NCBI RefSeq assembly: GCF_000688475.1
Contig: NZ_JIAN01000005.1
Coordinates: 310,001-374,000 of the forward strand
Direction: 5' to 3'
Source: Cellulomonas sp. URHE0023
GTDB lineage: Bacteria > Actinomycetota > Actinomycetes > Actinomycetales > Cellulomonadaceae
Length of the DNA: 64,000 nucleotides
Shown here: positions 52,215 through 63,207 of the stretch, piece after piece
Numbering within the stretch: the first letter of the stretch is position 1
Layout: each line of letters opens with the position of its first letter
Program-made: the position numbers and the translations under genes
The notes under the pieces: model-generated
Seen by the model: the letters and a program-made list of their open reading frames with translations, nothing else
Told to the model about the DNA's origin: nothing
Database searches by the model: none

Positions 52215-53077
52215 GTGCTCTCCTCCGTCGCGGCCGCATCCGGGACGTCCGGGTTGCCGAACTGCTTGCCGGCGACCACCGACCCGCCCGCCAGGACCCG
52301 GTCGATCCGGGCGGCGAACTCCTGCGCGTCGGCCTCCTGGCCGCGGATGCGCAGCACGCGTGGGACCGAGCTGTCGAGCGGCCGTCCGTCGGGTCCGAGT
52401 GCCGGCACGTCCATCGCGTTGTGCCGGGCGTACACGCCTGGTGCGGGGAGCGGCGTGAGGGTGGCACCGGCGGCGACGCGGGCGTCGGAGCGCTCCTTCT
52501 GGCCGACGCGCGGTGTGAGCCGCTGCCGGTGCGTGAGGACCAGGGCACCGAGCGCCGCGGTGACGAGCAGCGCGCCGACCACCTCGAACGCGAACACGTA
52601 CTGCCCGAAGAGGATCTCCGCGATCCCCTGGGGGTTGTTGTCCACGGCTTCGGGCGTGAACCCGCTCACGTCGTACGCGGCCTTGGCGACGACGCCCACG
52701 AGCACGCACGCGAGCCCGATACCGGCGAGCAGCGCGATCCAGCGCTGCCCGCGGATCGTCTCGACGAGCGAGTCGGAACCGTCGACTCCCACGAGCATGA
52801 GGACGAACAGGAAGAGCATCATCACGGCGCCCGTGTAGACCACGACCTGCACCATGCCGAGGAACACCGCACCCTGCGCGATGTATAGGATGGCCAGCGA
52901 GATCATGACCGTGATCACGAGCAGGGCGGCGTGCACCGCCTTCTTGATGAAGAGCAGCCCGCTCGCGGCGAGGACCATGACCGGTGCCAGGCACCAGAAC
53001 AGCACCGCTTCACCGGTCGAGGTCTTTCCCGTCTCGCTGAGGGACTGGACGAGGGTCAGCGTCGTCGCCGCGTTCAT
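52211..53077 (-). CDS. nuoJ: NADH-quinone oxidoreductase subunit J
   Basis: Membrane subunit, 288 residues from ATG 53077, with five helices and [18 protein letters not shown] in helix 3, the segment with the pi-bulge. The C-terminal ~95 residues after LTHRQRL are a hydrophilic, acidic/Ala-rich tail, longer than in E. coli NuoJ (184 residues). ATG overlaps the nuoI stop (ATGA). Confidence 0.94.
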   Translation of the reverse strand: MNAATTLTLVQSLSETGKTSTGEAVLFWCLAPVMVLAASGLLFIKKAVHAALLVITVMISLAILYIAQGAVFLGMVQVVVYTGAVMMLFLFVLMLVGVDGSDSLVETIRGQRWIALLAGIGLACVLVGVVAKAAYDVSGFTPEAVDNNPQGIAEILFGQYVFAFEVVGALLVTAALGALVLTHRQRLTPRVGQKERSDARVAAGATLTPLPAPGVYARHNAMDVPALGPDGRPLDSSVPRVLRIRGQEADAQEFAARIDRVLAGGSVVAGKQFGNPDVPDAAATEEST

Positions 53078-53916
53078 CGGGTGCCCTGCCGCGTTGCGCG
53101 TGCCACCGTGGCGGCCATGACAGCCGCCGTCGGCCCGGGGACGTTCGCGGCGTCCAGCCCGGCACCGCCGGGCAGGGTCGGGTCGTCGGGACGGTGCTCC
53201 GCGACCCAGGCGACCTGCGCGGGCGTCGAACCGTTGACCTCGCCGCGGTAGTAGTCCGTGTCCGTCGTGCCTTCGACCATCGGGTGCGGCGCCTGGAGCA
53301 TCCCGCTGCGCAGCGGGGCCAGCAGGTCCTGCTTCTCCCAGATCATGCCCGCGCGGGTCGGCCCCGCCAGCTCGTACTCGTTGGTCATGGTCAGCGCCCG
53401 GGTGGGGCACGCCTCGATGCACAGACCGCAGAAGATGCAGCGCAGGTAGTTGATCTGGTAGACGCTGCCGTAACGCTCGCCCGGAGAGTGCTGGTCCTCG
53501 GGGGTGTTGTCGCCGCCCTCGACGTAGATCGCGTCCGCCGGGCACGCCCACGCGCACAGCTCGCAGCCGATGCACTTCTCGAGGCCGTCGGCGTACCTGT
53601 TGAGCTGGTGGCGCCCGTGGTACCGCGGCTTGGCCGGCACCTTCTCCGAGGGGTACTGCTCGGTCACGGTGGGCCGGAACATGTTCGAGAGCGTGACGCC
53701 GAACCCGCCGACGGGTGCGAAGAAGTCCGACACGGCGTTGCGCGGCTCGATGAGCGACTGGTAGCCCTCGGGCCGTGCCACCTCACCGGAGGTACGACGC
53801 GGCGCGACCGACGAACCGGCCGCGCTGGGGGCAGGCGTGGTCTGCGCCGGCTTGCGGGCCGGCTGCTTGCCGGACCCTGCGGCCTCGCGCTTGTCTGGCC
53901 TGGGCTTGTCAGCCAC
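53074..53916 (-). CDS. nuoI: NADH-quinone oxidoreductase subunit I
   Basis: Peripheral-arm ferredoxin subunit with two 4Fe-4S clusters: Cys115, 118, 121, 125 ([12 protein letters not shown]) and Cys160, 163, 166, 170 ([12 protein letters not shown]). 280 residues from GTG 53916. The first ~50 residues are a Lys/Pro/Ala-rich extension and the last ~70 an Ala-rich tail, both outside the family core. It overlaps the nuoH end by eight bases. Confidence 0.94.
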   Translation of the reverse strand: MADKPRPDKREAAGSGKQPARKPAQTTPAPSAAGSSVAPRRTSGEVARPEGYQSLIEPRNAVSDFFAPVGGFGVTLSNMFRPTVTEQYPSEKVPAKPRYHGRHQLNRYADGLEKCIGCELCAWACPADAIYVEGGDNTPEDQHSPGERYGSVYQINYLRCIFCGLCIEACPTRALTMTNEYELAGPTRAGMIWEKQDLLAPLRSGMLQAPHPMVEGTTDTDYYRGEVNGSTPAQVAWVAEHRPDDPTLPGGAGLDAANVPGPTAAVMAATVARATRQGTR

Positions 53917-55291
53917 CGTTGACCCCTCCTGTCTCGTCGCTCTCGTCGGTGCCTGCCGGCGCGGGTCCGGCCGTCACCGAGGCCGTTGCCTTGACTTCGG
54001 CGGCCCGCTGCTTGCGTGGGGACGGCGGCAGCACCTGGCCCGGTAGCGGAGGCACGGGGTAGCCGCCTGCGTACGGGTCGTAGACCTCGGGCGCCTTGGG
54101 CTTGGGCGGTTCGGGCTTCTTCTCGGGGACGAATCCCCAGACCACCGCTCCGACCAGGATGACCGCGGCGGTGACGATGAGGATCTTCTGCAGCGGGACG
54201 TCCGTGAACTGGTGCACGCCCTGGTAGACGCCGACCACGACGACCGTCGCGAGCGCCGCCGGGATGAGGATCTTCCAGCCGATCTTCATGAACTGGTCGT
54301 ACCGGAAGCGCAGGACCGAACCGCGGACCCAGACGAAGAAGAACATGAAGATCCAGAGCTTGGCGACGAACCACAGGATCGGCCACCAACCCTCGTTCAG
54401 AGCACCGTCGAGGAAGGTGGTCGGCACCGGGAGGCGCCAGCCGCCCAGGAACAGGGTCGTGGCGATCGCCGAGACGTTCAGCATGTTGATGTACTCCGCG
54501 AGGAAGAACCACGCGAACTTCATCGACGAGTACTCGGTCATGTAGCCCGAGACCAGCTCACCCTCGGCCTCGGGCAGGTCGAACGGAAGCCGGTTGGTCT
54601 CGCCGACCATCGACACGATGTAGATCGCGAACGCCGGGATCAGCGGGATGAACCACCAGAGCCGCTGCTGCGAGTCCACGATCTGCGACGTCGACATCGA
54701 CCCCGCGACGATGAACACCGTGACCAGCGACAGGCCCATCGAGAGCTCGTAGCTGATGACCTGCGCCGTCGAGCGGACGGAGCCGAGCAGGGGGTACGTG
54801 GAGCCGGACGACCACCCACCGAGCACGATGCCGTACACGCCGACGGACGCGCACGCCAGGATGTAGAGGACGGCCACCGGGAAGTCGGTCAGCTGGAGCG
54901 GCGTCTCCACCCCGAACATGCTGACCATCGGCCCGAACGGGATGACCGCGAACACCAGCAGCGAGCAGAACACCGCGATCATCGGCGCGACGATGTAGAC
55001 CACCTTGTCGGCGGCCTTGACAGTCATGTCCTCCTTGACCAGGAGCTTCATGGCGTCGGCGAGCGACTGCAGGAGTCCGAACGGGCCGTGGACGTTCGGG
55101 CCCGGACGCTGCTGCATGCGACCGACGACCTTGCGCTCGAACCAGATCGCGAACAGGACGCTGACGAGCAGGAACACGACGATGGCCACGGCCTTGATCA
55201 GGACGATCCACCAGGTGTCGTTGCTGAAGTCCGCCACGACGGGCGGAGCCGCGTCGGCGGGCAGGAACACTGTGGGCAGGGCGGCGATCAT
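53909..55291 (-). CDS. nuoH: NADH-quinone oxidoreductase subunit H
   Basis: Membrane subunit that forms the quinone chamber with B and D, 460 residues. [36 protein letters not shown] and the final membrane helices are present. A ~70-residue hydrophilic C-terminal tail ([20 protein letters not shown] onward) is beyond the usual length. ATG 55291 overlaps the nuoG stop (ATGA). Confidence 0.95.
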   Translation of the reverse strand: MIAALPTVFLPADAAPPVVADFSNDTWWIVLIKAVAIVVFLLVSVLFAIWFERKVVGRMQQRPGPNVHGPFGLLQSLADAMKLLVKEDMTVKAADKVVYIVAPMIAVFCSLLVFAVIPFGPMVSMFGVETPLQLTDFPVAVLYILACASVGVYGIVLGGWSSGSTYPLLGSVRSTAQVISYELSMGLSLVTVFIVAGSMSTSQIVDSQQRLWWFIPLIPAFAIYIVSMVGETNRLPFDLPEAEGELVSGYMTEYSSMKFAWFFLAEYINMLNVSAIATTLFLGGWRLPVPTTFLDGALNEGWWPILWFVAKLWIFMFFFVWVRGSVLRFRYDQFMKIGWKILIPAALATVVVVGVYQGVHQFTDVPLQKILIVTAAVILVGAVVWGFVPEKKPEPPKPKAPEVYDPYAGGYPVPPLPGQVLPPSPRKQRAAEVKATASVTAGPAPAGTDESDETGGVNGG

Positions 55292-57867
55292 GCGCTGGCC
55301 TCCTCGTCCTGTCGCTCGACCTCTCGAGCACCCGGAGCGAGCCGCACCAGGTCGCCCGCGTCGGCGTGCAAGGTGTCGCGGACCGCGCTGCCGAGCGAGT
55401 TCGTCGGGAGCCACACCACGTGGTCGGGCATGTCCGTGACGACGACCGGCAGCGTGATCGTGCCGGCATCCGTCCCGACGGCGATCAGGGCACCGTCGAC
55501 GACGCCCACGCCCTGCGCGGTACCGAGCGAGATCCTGGCGACCGCGCGCTTGGCCGTGCCGGCGAGGAACGGCTCACCCGACTGCAGGCGACCCGTGTCC
55601 AGCAGCTGGTGCCACGTGGCGAGCACAGCCGTGCCGGGGCTGACGGCAGGCGGCTCGGCGGGTGCGACCGACGGTGCGTCGACGCGGGGGCCGTCCCAGC
55701 CTCCGAGCTGGTCGAGCTCTGCGTGCACGGCGGCCAACGTCTCGAGGCCGAGCTCGACGCCGAGGGCGTCCGCGAGCCGGTCGAGAACCCGGTGGTCGGC
55801 CATGGCGTGCGAGACGAGCGCCTGCGGGAACGGACGCGGGCGCCCTTCCCACGTGACGAACGTGCCCGACTTCTCCGCGGGCGGAGCGACCGGCAGCACG
55901 ACGTCGGCACGGTCGGTGACCTCGGAACGACGCACCTCGAGCGAGACCAGGAACGGGACGACGTCGAGCGCCTCACGGGCGATCGCCGGGTCCGGCAGGT
56001 CTGCGGGCTCGAGGCCACCGACCACGAGCCCGCCCAGGAGTCCCGCGCGGGCGGCGGCGATGATCTCGCCCGTGGAGCGTCCGCGCTCGGCGGGCAGGCT
56101 CTCGACGCCCCAGACCGCCGCGAGGTCGACGCGGGCCGCCGGGCTCGACACCGGGCGACCGCCCGGCAGGAGCGTCGGCAGCAGCCCTGCCTCGACGCCG
56201 GAACGCTCGCCGACACGGCGCGGGATCCACGCCAGCCGGGCGCCGGTGCGCTCGGCCAGCCGCAGAGCGGCCGAGTAGCCACCGGTCACGGTCGCGAGAC
56301 GCTCGCCGACGAGGATCAGCGCGCCGTCGGCCGCGAGCGCGGACACCACGTCGTCGGAGAGCCCGTCGAGCACCTCCGCCTCGGTGCCCGGCGCCGCCGG
56401 GACGAGAGTGCCGCTGAGCCGCTGCAGCCCCCGGCTCTCCAGCGCGGCGACCGACAGGACGCGGGTCTTGTGGTCCACGACGGCGGAGCGCAGGCGCAGG
56501 AACGCGATCCCCGCCTCCTCCTCGAGCTCCAGGCCGACCAGCAGCACCGACGGCGCCCGGTCGAGGTCCGCGAACGTGACCTCGAGCGTGCGACCTGCCA
56601 CGTGGTGCGCGAGGAAGGCCTCCTCCTCGGCGGAGTGCGGGCGGGCCCGGCCGTCCACGTCGTTGGTGCCCAGCGCGACGCGCGCGAACTTGCCGTACGC
56701 GTAGGCGTCCTCGAGCGTGAGCCGGCCGCCGGCCAGCACGGCCCAGCCCGTAGCGGGCTCACGCGGGTCGGACGGGTGGGCCGCCGCCCGGAGTCCCGCC
56801 GCGGCGGCGTCGAGCGCCTCGACCCAGCTGGCCGGCTCGAGCTCCCCGTCCGAGTTGCGCACGAGCGGGGTGGTGATGCGGTCCGGGGCCGTCTGCCACG
56901 TGAACGCGAAGCGGTCCTTGTCGGTGATCCACTCCTGGTTGACGGTCGGGTCCTCGCCCGCCAGCCGGCGCAGCACGACACCGCGACGGTGGTCGACGCG
57001 GATGGCCGACCCCTGCGAGTCGTGCTCCCCCACACCCGGCGTCGAGACGAGGTCGAACGGTCGGGACCGGAAGCGGTACGCCGCGCTGGTCAGCGCGCCG
57101 ACCGGGCAGATCTGCACGGTGTTGCCGGAGAAGTAGCTGGCGAACGGGCGACCGGAGGTGTCCTCGGCGGAGGCGCCCACCGGTGTCTCCCCCTCGAACC
57201 CGAGGACCTGCGTGTCGAACCGGCCGATCTGCTGGTTGGCGCCGCGCTTCTGGAGGTCGATGAACACGTCCCCGGCGATCTCCTCGGAGAACCGCGTGCA
57301 GCGCTGGCACAGGACGCAGCGCTCCCGGTCCAGGAGGATCTGCGTCGAGATCGCGATCGGCTTGGGGAACGTCCGCTTGACGTCGACGAACCGGGTGCTG
57401 GCACGCCCGTTGCTCATCGCCTGGTTCTGCAGGGGGCACTCGCCACCCTTGTCGCAGACCGGGCAGTCGAGCGGGTGGTTGATGAGCAGCAGCTCCATGA
57501 CGCCGTGCTGAGCCTTGTCGGCCTCCGCTGACGTGTGCTGCGTCTTGACCTGCATCCCGGGCGACGCCTCGAGCGTGCAGCTGGCCTGCGGCTTGGGCAT
57601 CTTGGACAGGGCCCCGTCGCGACCGGGAGCCCACACCTCGACGAGGCACTGGCGGCACGCACCGGCCGGTGCGAGCAGCGGGTGGTCGCAGAACCTCGGG
57701 ATCTGGATGCCGAGGTCCTCGGCGGCGCGGATGACGAGCGTGCCCTTGGGCACCTCGGTCTCGATGCCGTCGATGGTGAACGTCACGGTGGCAGCCGGCT
57801 CCGTGGGCACCTGGGGCGGTGCCGGCGGGACCAGCTGGGTGCTCGCCCCGGAGGACAGGATCGTCAT
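55288..57867 (-). CDS. nuoG: NADH-quinone oxidoreductase subunit G
   Basis: Largest peripheral subunit, 859 residues. 2Fe-2S ligands: Cys60, 71, 74, 97. His131 with Cys135, 138, 144 bind one 4Fe-4S cluster. Cys184, 187, 190, 254 bind the next. The rest is a molybdopterin-oxidoreductase-like domain without visible cofactor role. ATG 57867 overlaps the nuoF stop by four bases. Confidence 0.95.
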   Translation of the reverse strand: MTILSSGASTQLVPPAPPQVPTEPAATVTFTIDGIETEVPKGTLVIRAAEDLGIQIPRFCDHPLLAPAGACRQCLVEVWAPGRDGALSKMPKPQASCTLEASPGMQVKTQHTSAEADKAQHGVMELLLINHPLDCPVCDKGGECPLQNQAMSNGRASTRFVDVKRTFPKPIAISTQILLDRERCVLCQRCTRFSEEIAGDVFIDLQKRGANQQIGRFDTQVLGFEGETPVGASAEDTSGRPFASYFSGNTVQICPVGALTSAAYRFRSRPFDLVSTPGVGEHDSQGSAIRVDHRRGVVLRRLAGEDPTVNQEWITDKDRFAFTWQTAPDRITTPLVRNSDGELEPASWVEALDAAAAGLRAAAHPSDPREPATGWAVLAGGRLTLEDAYAYGKFARVALGTNDVDGRARPHSAEEEAFLAHHVAGRTLEVTFADLDRAPSVLLVGLELEEEAGIAFLRLRSAVVDHKTRVLSVAALESRGLQRLSGTLVPAAPGTEAEVLDGLSDDVVSALAADGALILVGERLATVTGGYSAALRLAERTGARLAWIPRRVGERSGVEAGLLPTLLPGGRPVSSPAARVDLAAVWGVESLPAERGRSTGEIIAAARAGLLGGLVVGGLEPADLPDPAIAREALDVVPFLVSLEVRRSEVTDRADVVLPVAPPAEKSGTFVTWEGRPRPFPQALVSHAMADHRVLDRLADALGVELGLETLAAVHAELDQLGGWDGPRVDAPSVAPAEPPAVSPGTAVLATWHQLLDTGRLQSGEPFLAGTAKRAVARISLGTAQGVGVVDGALIAVGTDAGTITLPVVVTDMPDHVVWLPTNSLGSAVRDTLHADAGDLVRLAPGAREVERQDEEASA

Positions 57868-59201
57868 GCGTGGACCCCCGCGAGGACGCCGGTCTGACGC
57901 GGCGTGTAGGTGAACAGCGAGCTGCGCTCGGGTGGGAAGAGCACGTCGGCCGCCGTGTGCGTGCCGGCCTCGAACTCGTCCCGGAAGTACTGCACGGCCG
58001 AGGTGATCGGGCTCGTCGCACCGTCACCGAGGGCGCAGAACGCGCGTCCCAGGATGTTGTCGCACAGGTCGAGCAGCAGGTCGATGTCCGCGGACGTCCC
58101 CTGACCTGCCTCGAGGCGCTGGAGCACCTGGGCGAGCCAGTAGGTCCCCTCGCGGCACGGCGTGCACTTGCCGCACGACTCGTGCTTGTAGAACTCGGTC
58201 CAGCGCGTCACCGCGCGCACCACCGAGGTCGTCTCGTCGAAGATCTGCAGCGCACGCGTGCCGAGCATCGAGCCGGCTGCTGCGACGGACTCGTAGTCCA
58301 GCGGGATGTCGAGGTGCTCGGCTGTGAAGATCGGCGTCGAGGAGCCCCCGGGCGTCCAGAACTTCAGCTCGTGGCCCTCGCGGACGCCCCCTGCCATGTC
58401 GAGGAGCTCACGCAGCGTGATGCCGAGCGGCGCCTCGTACTGCCCCGGCCGGGTCACGTGGCCGGACAGCGAGAACAGCCCGTGGCCCGTGGAACGCTCG
58501 GTACCCATCGACTTGAACCAGTCGGAGCCGCCGACGACGATCCCCGGCACCGACGCGATCGACTCGACGTTGTTCACGACGGTCGGCCGGGCGTACAGAC
58601 CGGCGACCGCCGGGAACGGGGGCTTGAGCCGCGGCTGGCCGCGCAGACCCTCGAGCGAGTCGAGCAGCGCCGTCTCCTCGCCGCAGATGTACGCACCCGC
58701 ACCGGAGTGCAGCGTGATCTCCAGGTTGTAGCCGGAGCCGAGGATGTCTGTACCCAGGTAGCCGGCCGCGCGGGCCTCCTGGATCGCGTTGAGGAGCCGC
58801 CGGTACACGTGCAGGACCTCGCCGCGCACGTAGAGGAACGCGTGGTCGCAGCCGATGGCGTAGCTCGTGATGATCATGCCCTCGATCAGGTGCTGAGGGC
58901 TGGCCATCATGAGCGGGATGTCCTTGCAGGTCCCCGGCTCGGACTCGTCCGCGTTGACCACCAGGTACCGGGGTCCGCCGTCGGGCGCGGGAAGGAAGCC
59001 CCATTTCATGCCCGTCGGGAAGCCGGCGCCCCCGCGGCCACGCAGACCGGAGTCCTTGACCATCGTGACCACGTCGGCCGCCTGCATGCCCAGCGCGCGA
59101 CGCAGACCCTTGTAGCCGCCAGCACCCTCGTAGGTGGCCAGCGTCCACGAGCGGTCCGCATCCCACGTGTCCGTGAGGACGGGGGTGAGCGTGGTGGCCA
59201 T
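57864..59201 (-). CDS. nuoF: NADH-quinone oxidoreductase subunit F
   Basis: NADH-oxidising subunit with FMN and a 4Fe-4S cluster, 445 residues. FMN/NADH-binding [13 protein letters not shown] is at about 55-67. Cluster Cys343, 346, 349 ([12 protein letters not shown]) and Cys389 (RAFCALGD) are in place. ATG 59201 overlaps the nuoE stop (TGATG). Confidence 0.96.
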   Translation of the reverse strand: MATTLTPVLTDTWDADRSWTLATYEGAGGYKGLRRALGMQAADVVTMVKDSGLRGRGGAGFPTGMKWGFLPAPDGGPRYLVVNADESEPGTCKDIPLMMASPQHLIEGMIITSYAIGCDHAFLYVRGEVLHVYRRLLNAIQEARAAGYLGTDILGSGYNLEITLHSGAGAYICGEETALLDSLEGLRGQPRLKPPFPAVAGLYARPTVVNNVESIASVPGIVVGGSDWFKSMGTERSTGHGLFSLSGHVTRPGQYEAPLGITLRELLDMAGGVREGHELKFWTPGGSSTPIFTAEHLDIPLDYESVAAAGSMLGTRALQIFDETTSVVRAVTRWTEFYKHESCGKCTPCREGTYWLAQVLQRLEAGQGTSADIDLLLDLCDNILGRAFCALGDGATSPITSAVQYFRDEFEAGTHTAADVLFPPERSSLFTYTPRQTGVLAGVHA

Positions 59202-60049
59202 CAGGACTCCTTCGCGTCGTCGGAGGTCTGCTTCTTGCGCTCGCCTGACGGTGACACGTCACCGGCCGTCGTGGTGGGACGCTGGGCACTGGACTGCTCG
59301 CCGCCCACCTGCGGAGCGCCGCCCGCTGGGGCGGCTGCGGTCCCGGACGCCTCGAACGGCGGGGCCGTCCAGCTCTCCGCACGAGCCAGCTCGACGCCCC
59401 GCAGAGTCGGCACGCCACCGCCCACGCCCTCGTGGGCGCGGCCGTCATCGAACCCGGCGAGCACGCGGGACATCTCCTTGAACGAGCAGACCGTGTCGGC
59501 ACCACGGGTCGGGGCCACCGGCTGACCGGCCGCGATCGTCTCGACGATCTCCCGCGCGCTGTCCGGTGTCTGGTTGTCGAAGAACTCCCAGTTGACCATC
59601 ACGACCGGCGCGTAGTCGCAGGCGGCGTTGCACTCGATGCGCTCGAGCGTGATGCGACCGTCGTCCGTCGTCTCGTCGTGCCCGATGCCCAGGGAGTCCG
59701 ACAGGTCCTCCCAGATGGCGTCCCCGCCCATGACCGCGCACAGCGTGTTGATGCAGACGCCGACGGTGTAGTCGCCGTTCGGGTGCCGCTTGTACTGCGT
59801 GTAGAACGTCGCGACCGCGGACACCTCGGCGGTGGTCAGGCCCAGGTGCGACGCGCAGAACGCGATGCCCCGCGGGCTGACGTAGCCGTCCTCGGACTGG
59901 ACGAGGTGCAGCATCGGCAGCAGCGCCGACCGTGCCTGGGGATAGCGCGCGACGATCAGGTCCGAGTCGGCCGTCAGACGCGCGTGCGTCTCGGCGTCGT
60001 AGGACGTGCGGTGCGTCTGCCCGGGCGTACGCCCAGCCTCGACCGACAT
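59201..60049 (-). CDS. nuoE: NADH-quinone oxidoreductase subunit E
   Basis: 2Fe-2S subunit of the NADH module, 282 residues. Ligands Cys99, Cys104, Cys140 and Cys144 are intact. The family core ends near residue 200. About 80 further residues (Gly/Ala/Ser/Thr-rich, ending KKQTSDDAKES) look disordered and have no counterpart in E. coli NuoE. ATG 60049 overlaps the nuoD stop (TGATG). Confidence 0.94.
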   Translation of the reverse strand: MSVEAGRTPGQTHRTSYDAETHARLTADSDLIVARYPQARSALLPMLHLVQSEDGYVSPRGIAFCASHLGLTTAEVSAVATFYTQYKRHPNGDYTVGVCINTLCAVMGGDAIWEDLSDSLGIGHDETTDDGRITLERIECNAACDYAPVVMVNWEFFDNQTPDSAREIVETIAAGQPVAPTRGADTVCSFKEMSRVLAGFDDGRAHEGVGGGVPTLRGVELARAESWTAPPFEASGTAAAPAGGAPQVGGEQSSAQRPTTTAGDVSPSGERKKQTSDDAKES

Positions 60050-61398
60050 CAGCGGTCCACCCCTCCGAGCACAGGGTCGAGGGACGCGACGGCGACGACG
60101 ACGTCGGCCACCTGCGCGCCCTCGCACATGATCGACGTCGCCTGCAGGTTGTTGAACGACGGGTCCCTGAAGTGCGCCCGGTACGGGCGCGTGCCTCCGT
60201 CGGACACCAGGTGGACGCCGAGTTCGCCGCGTGGGTGCTCGACGGTCTGGAACACCTGGCCGGCCGGTACGCGGAACCCTTCCGTGACCAGCTTGAAGTG
60301 GTGGATCAGGGCCTCCATCGAGGTGCCCATGATCTCGCGGATGTGGTCGAGCGAGTTGCCCATGCCGTCGGCACCGATGGCCATCTGCGCCGGCCAGGCG
60401 ACCTTCTTGTCGGCGACCATGACCGGACCGGGGCCCATCTTCTGCAGGCGGTCGAGGGTCTGCTCGACGATCTTCATCGACTGGTAGCACTCCTCGACCC
60501 GTAGGACGAGCCGGCCCCACGAGTCAGCGGTGTCCGCCGTCGGGACGTCGAAGTCGTACGTCTCGTACCCGCAGTACGGGTTCGCCTTGCGGACGTCGTA
60601 GGGCAGGCCCGCGCTGCGGAGCACCGGACCGGTCATGCCCAGCGCCATGCACCCCGACAGTCCGAGGTAGCCCACGCCCTTGAGGCGCAGGTGCAGGATC
60701 GGGTTCGCCATCATCAGGTCTTCGAGCTGCTTGAAGAACTTGCGCACGACCACGAGCGACTCGCGGATGGTGTCGATCGCACCCGGGGGGATGTCCTGCG
60801 CGACGCCGCCGGGACGGATGAACGCGTGGTTCATCCGCAGGCCCGTGATCAGCTCGAAGATCTTCAGGATCTCCTCGCGGGCCGTGAAGCCCACGGTCAT
60901 GATCGTCGTCGCGCCGAGCTCGTTGCCGCCCGTGGCCAGGCAGACCAGGTGGCTCGTGATGCGGTTGAGCTCCATGAGCAGCACGCGGATCACCGTGGCG
61001 CGCTCGGGGACGTCGTCGGTGATGCCGAGCAGCTTCTCGACGGCCAGGCAGTACGCGGCCTCCTGGAACAGCGGCGCGACGTAGTCCATGCGCGTGCAGA
61101 ACGTCACGCCCTGGGTCCAGGTGCGGAACTCCATGTTCTTCTCGATGCCGGTGTGCAGGTAGCCGATGCCTGCGCGGGCCTCGGTGACCGTCTCACCGTC
61201 GATCTCGAGCATGAGCCGGAGCACGCCGTGCGTCGACGGGTGCTGCGGGCCCATGTTGACGACGATCCGCTCCTCGCCGAGGCGGGCAGCCTCCTCGGCG
61301 ATGTCGGACCAGTCGCCGCCGGAGGCCTCGAAGGACGGGATGCCCTCGGTGTCGCCGTCCACCACGCGCGCGGTGGACCTCGGTGTCTGTGTGGTCAT
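60049..61398 (-). CDS. nuoD: NADH-quinone oxidoreductase subunit D
   Basis: 49-kDa quinone-site subunit, 449 residues. [15 protein letters not shown] holds the quinone-binding His, and the C-terminal DPSFNNLQ segment is present. The usual lone Tyr of the quinone site falls in [12 protein letters not shown] 61398 overlaps the nuoC stop (ATGA). Confidence 0.96.
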   Translation of the reverse strand: MTTQTPRSTARVVDGDTEGIPSFEASGGDWSDIAEEAARLGEERIVVNMGPQHPSTHGVLRLMLEIDGETVTEARAGIGYLHTGIEKNMEFRTWTQGVTFCTRMDYVAPLFQEAAYCLAVEKLLGITDDVPERATVIRVLLMELNRITSHLVCLATGGNELGATTIMTVGFTAREEILKIFELITGLRMNHAFIRPGGVAQDIPPGAIDTIRESLVVVRKFFKQLEDLMMANPILHLRLKGVGYLGLSGCMALGMTGPVLRSAGLPYDVRKANPYCGYETYDFDVPTADTADSWGRLVLRVEECYQSMKIVEQTLDRLQKMGPGPVMVADKKVAWPAQMAIGADGMGNSLDHIREIMGTSMEALIHHFKLVTEGFRVPAGQVFQTVEHPRGELGVHLVSDGGTRPYRAHFRDPSFNNLQATSIMCEGAQVADVVVAVASLDPVLGGVDR

Positions 61399-62189
61399 CG
61401 GTACGACCTCCGCTGGTCCGGGGGCGGCACGGTGGCGCCCTTGTACTCGACCGGGATGCCCCCGAGGGGGTAGTCCTTGCGCTGCGGGTGGCCCGGCCAG
61501 TCGTCGGGCATCTCGATGCGGGCCAGTGCGGGATGACCGTCGAAGACGATCCCGAAGAAGTCGTAGGTCTCGCGCTCGTGCCAGTCGTTGGCCGGGTACA
61601 CCTGCACGGTCGACGGGATGTGCGGGTCCTGGTCGGGCACGGCGACCTCGAAGCGCAGGCGCCGCGAGTGGGTCACCGAGACGACGTGGTAGACCGCGTG
61701 CAGCTCGCGGCCGGTGTCGTGGGGGTAGTGCACGCCCGAGACGCCCAGGCTGAGCTCGAAGCGCAGGTCCTGGTCGTCGCGGAGCGCCTGGGCCACCTCG
61801 ACCACGTGCTCGCGGTGCACGTAGAGCGTGATCTCCTCGCGGTCGATCACGACCTGCTCGATCGCGTTGGTGAACCCGGTGCCGGACTCGTCGAGCACCT
61901 CGGTCAGGACGTCGACGACCTCGTCGAACCAGCCACCGTAGGGTCGCGCGCTCGGCCCGGGCAGGGCGATCACCGAGATCATGCCGCCGTAGCCCGACGT
62001 GTCACCGGAGCCCGTCACACCGAACATGCCCTTGCGGACGTCGACGACCTCGACCGGGTGCTGGGTGCCGAGGTTCTGGCCGCCGGCCTCGTGCGCGGCC
62101 TCGGTGGCCGTCTGGCCCACCGTGCCGGTGTCACCCGGCTTCGCGGCCGCGGCCGCGTCCTTGCGGATGCCCGCCTTCTCGTCCGTCAC
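61395..62189 (-). CDS. nuoC: NADH-quinone oxidoreductase subunit C
   Basis: 30-kDa structural subunit joining B and D, 264 residues from GTG 62189. [19 protein letters not shown] and [11 protein letters not shown] are the signature region. The first ~40 residues are an Ala/Thr-rich extension. The GTG overlaps the nuoB stop (GTGA). Confidence 0.94.
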   Translation of the reverse strand: MTDEKAGIRKDAAAAAKPGDTGTVGQTATEAAHEAGGQNLGTQHPVEVVDVRKGMFGVTGSGDTSGYGGMISVIALPGPSARPYGGWFDEVVDVLTEVLDESGTGFTNAIEQVVIDREEITLYVHREHVVEVAQALRDDQDLRFELSLGVSGVHYPHDTGRELHAVYHVVSVTHSRRLRFEVAVPDQDPHIPSTVQVYPANDWHERETYDFFGIVFDGHPALARIEMPDDWPGHPQRKDYPLGGIPVEYKGATVPPPDQRRSYR

Positions 62190-62737
62190 TTCAGCAGCCC
62201 CGTCATGTGCGACGTCGGGGTCGCGGCGAGCGCGGCCGCCTCCGCGGCGGCCGCGGCCTCCTTGCGGTTGGCGCCGAGCGGCTCGTTCTCGATCTGCTCG
62301 TGCAGCGCAAGGATCGCGTTGATCAGCATCTCCGGCCGCGGCGGGCACCCCGGCAGGTAGATGTCGACGGGCACGATGTGGTCGACGCCCTGCACGATCG
62401 CGTAGTTGTTGAACATGCCTCCGCTGCTCGCGCACACGCCCATCGACAGAACCCACTTGGGCTCGGACATCTGGTCGTAGACCTGACGCACCACGGGGGC
62501 CATCTTCTGGCTCACCCGACCGGCCACGATCATGAGGTCCGCCTGGCGCGGCGACGCCCGGAACACCTCCATGCCGAAGCGCGAGATGTCGAACCGGCTG
62601 GCGCCGGCCGCCATCATCTCGATGGCGCAGCACGCCAGACCGAACGTCACGGGCCACAGCGACGACTTGCGGAAGTAGCCGACGAGATCCTCGACCGTCG
62701 TGAGCAGGAAGCCTGACGGCGCTTCTTCGATCCCCAT
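62186..62737 (-). CDS. nuoB: NADH-quinone oxidoreductase subunit B
   Basis: Carries the N2 4Fe-4S cluster that reduces quinone, 183 residues. Ligands Cys36, Cys37, Cys102 and Cys131 are present ([26 protein letters not shown]). ATG 62737 follows GGAGG; nuoA is 57 bp upstream, one of the few real gaps in the operon. Confidence 0.96.
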   Translation of the reverse strand: MGIEEAPSGFLLTTVEDLVGYFRKSSLWPVTFGLACCAIEMMAAGASRFDISRFGMEVFRASPRQADLMIVAGRVSQKMAPVVRQVYDQMSEPKWVLSMGVCASSGGMFNNYAIVQGVDHIVPVDIYLPGCPPRPEMLINAILALHEQIENEPLGANRKEAAAAAEAAALAATPTSHMTGLLK

Positions 62738-62794
62738 CTCAAACCTCCGGACACGCAGTGGTTGACGCGAGTGCTGGGCTGCTCTGGTCCTTGG

Positions 62795-63157
62795 TCAGTC
62801 CCACTCGAAGCCTCCGCGACGCCACTCGTACACGAACGGCACCGTGATGATGAGCAGGAACCCCATCATCGCGACGAGACCGAACAGAGCCAGCGTGCCG
62901 AAGCTGACGGCCCACGGGTAGAGGAACACCACCTCGATGTCGAACACGATGAACGTCATCGCGACGAGGTAGTACTTGATCGGGAAGCGGCCCCCGCCGA
63001 TGGCGTGCGGGGTCGGCTCGATGCCGCACTCGTACGCCTCGAGCTTGGCGCGGTTGTACCGCTTGGGGCCGAGGATCACGGACGAGCCGACGCCACCCAG
63101 CGCCATCAGGGCAGCGATGCCCATCAGGAACAGCAGAGGCACGTAGGGATTGCTCAT
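62795..63157 (-). CDS. nuoA: NADH-quinone oxidoreductase subunit A
   Basis: First nuo gene, a three-helix membrane subunit of 120 residues with YECGIEPT and VAMTFIVFDIEVVFLYPWAV. ATG 63157 after GAGGAG. Geranylgeranyl reductase-family gene is 50 bp upstream on the same strand, so transcription may start further upstream. Confidence 0.96.
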   Translation of the reverse strand: MSNPYVPLLFLMGIAALMALGGVGSSVILGPKRYNRAKLEAYECGIEPTPHAIGGGRFPIKYYLVAMTFIVFDIEVVFLYPWAVSFGTLALFGLVAMMGFLLIITVPFVYEWRRGGFEWD

Positions 63158-63207
63158 CGTGCGTCACTCCTCAACGGCGAGGTGTTGCTCGGGGACGTGC
63201 AGGGCGT

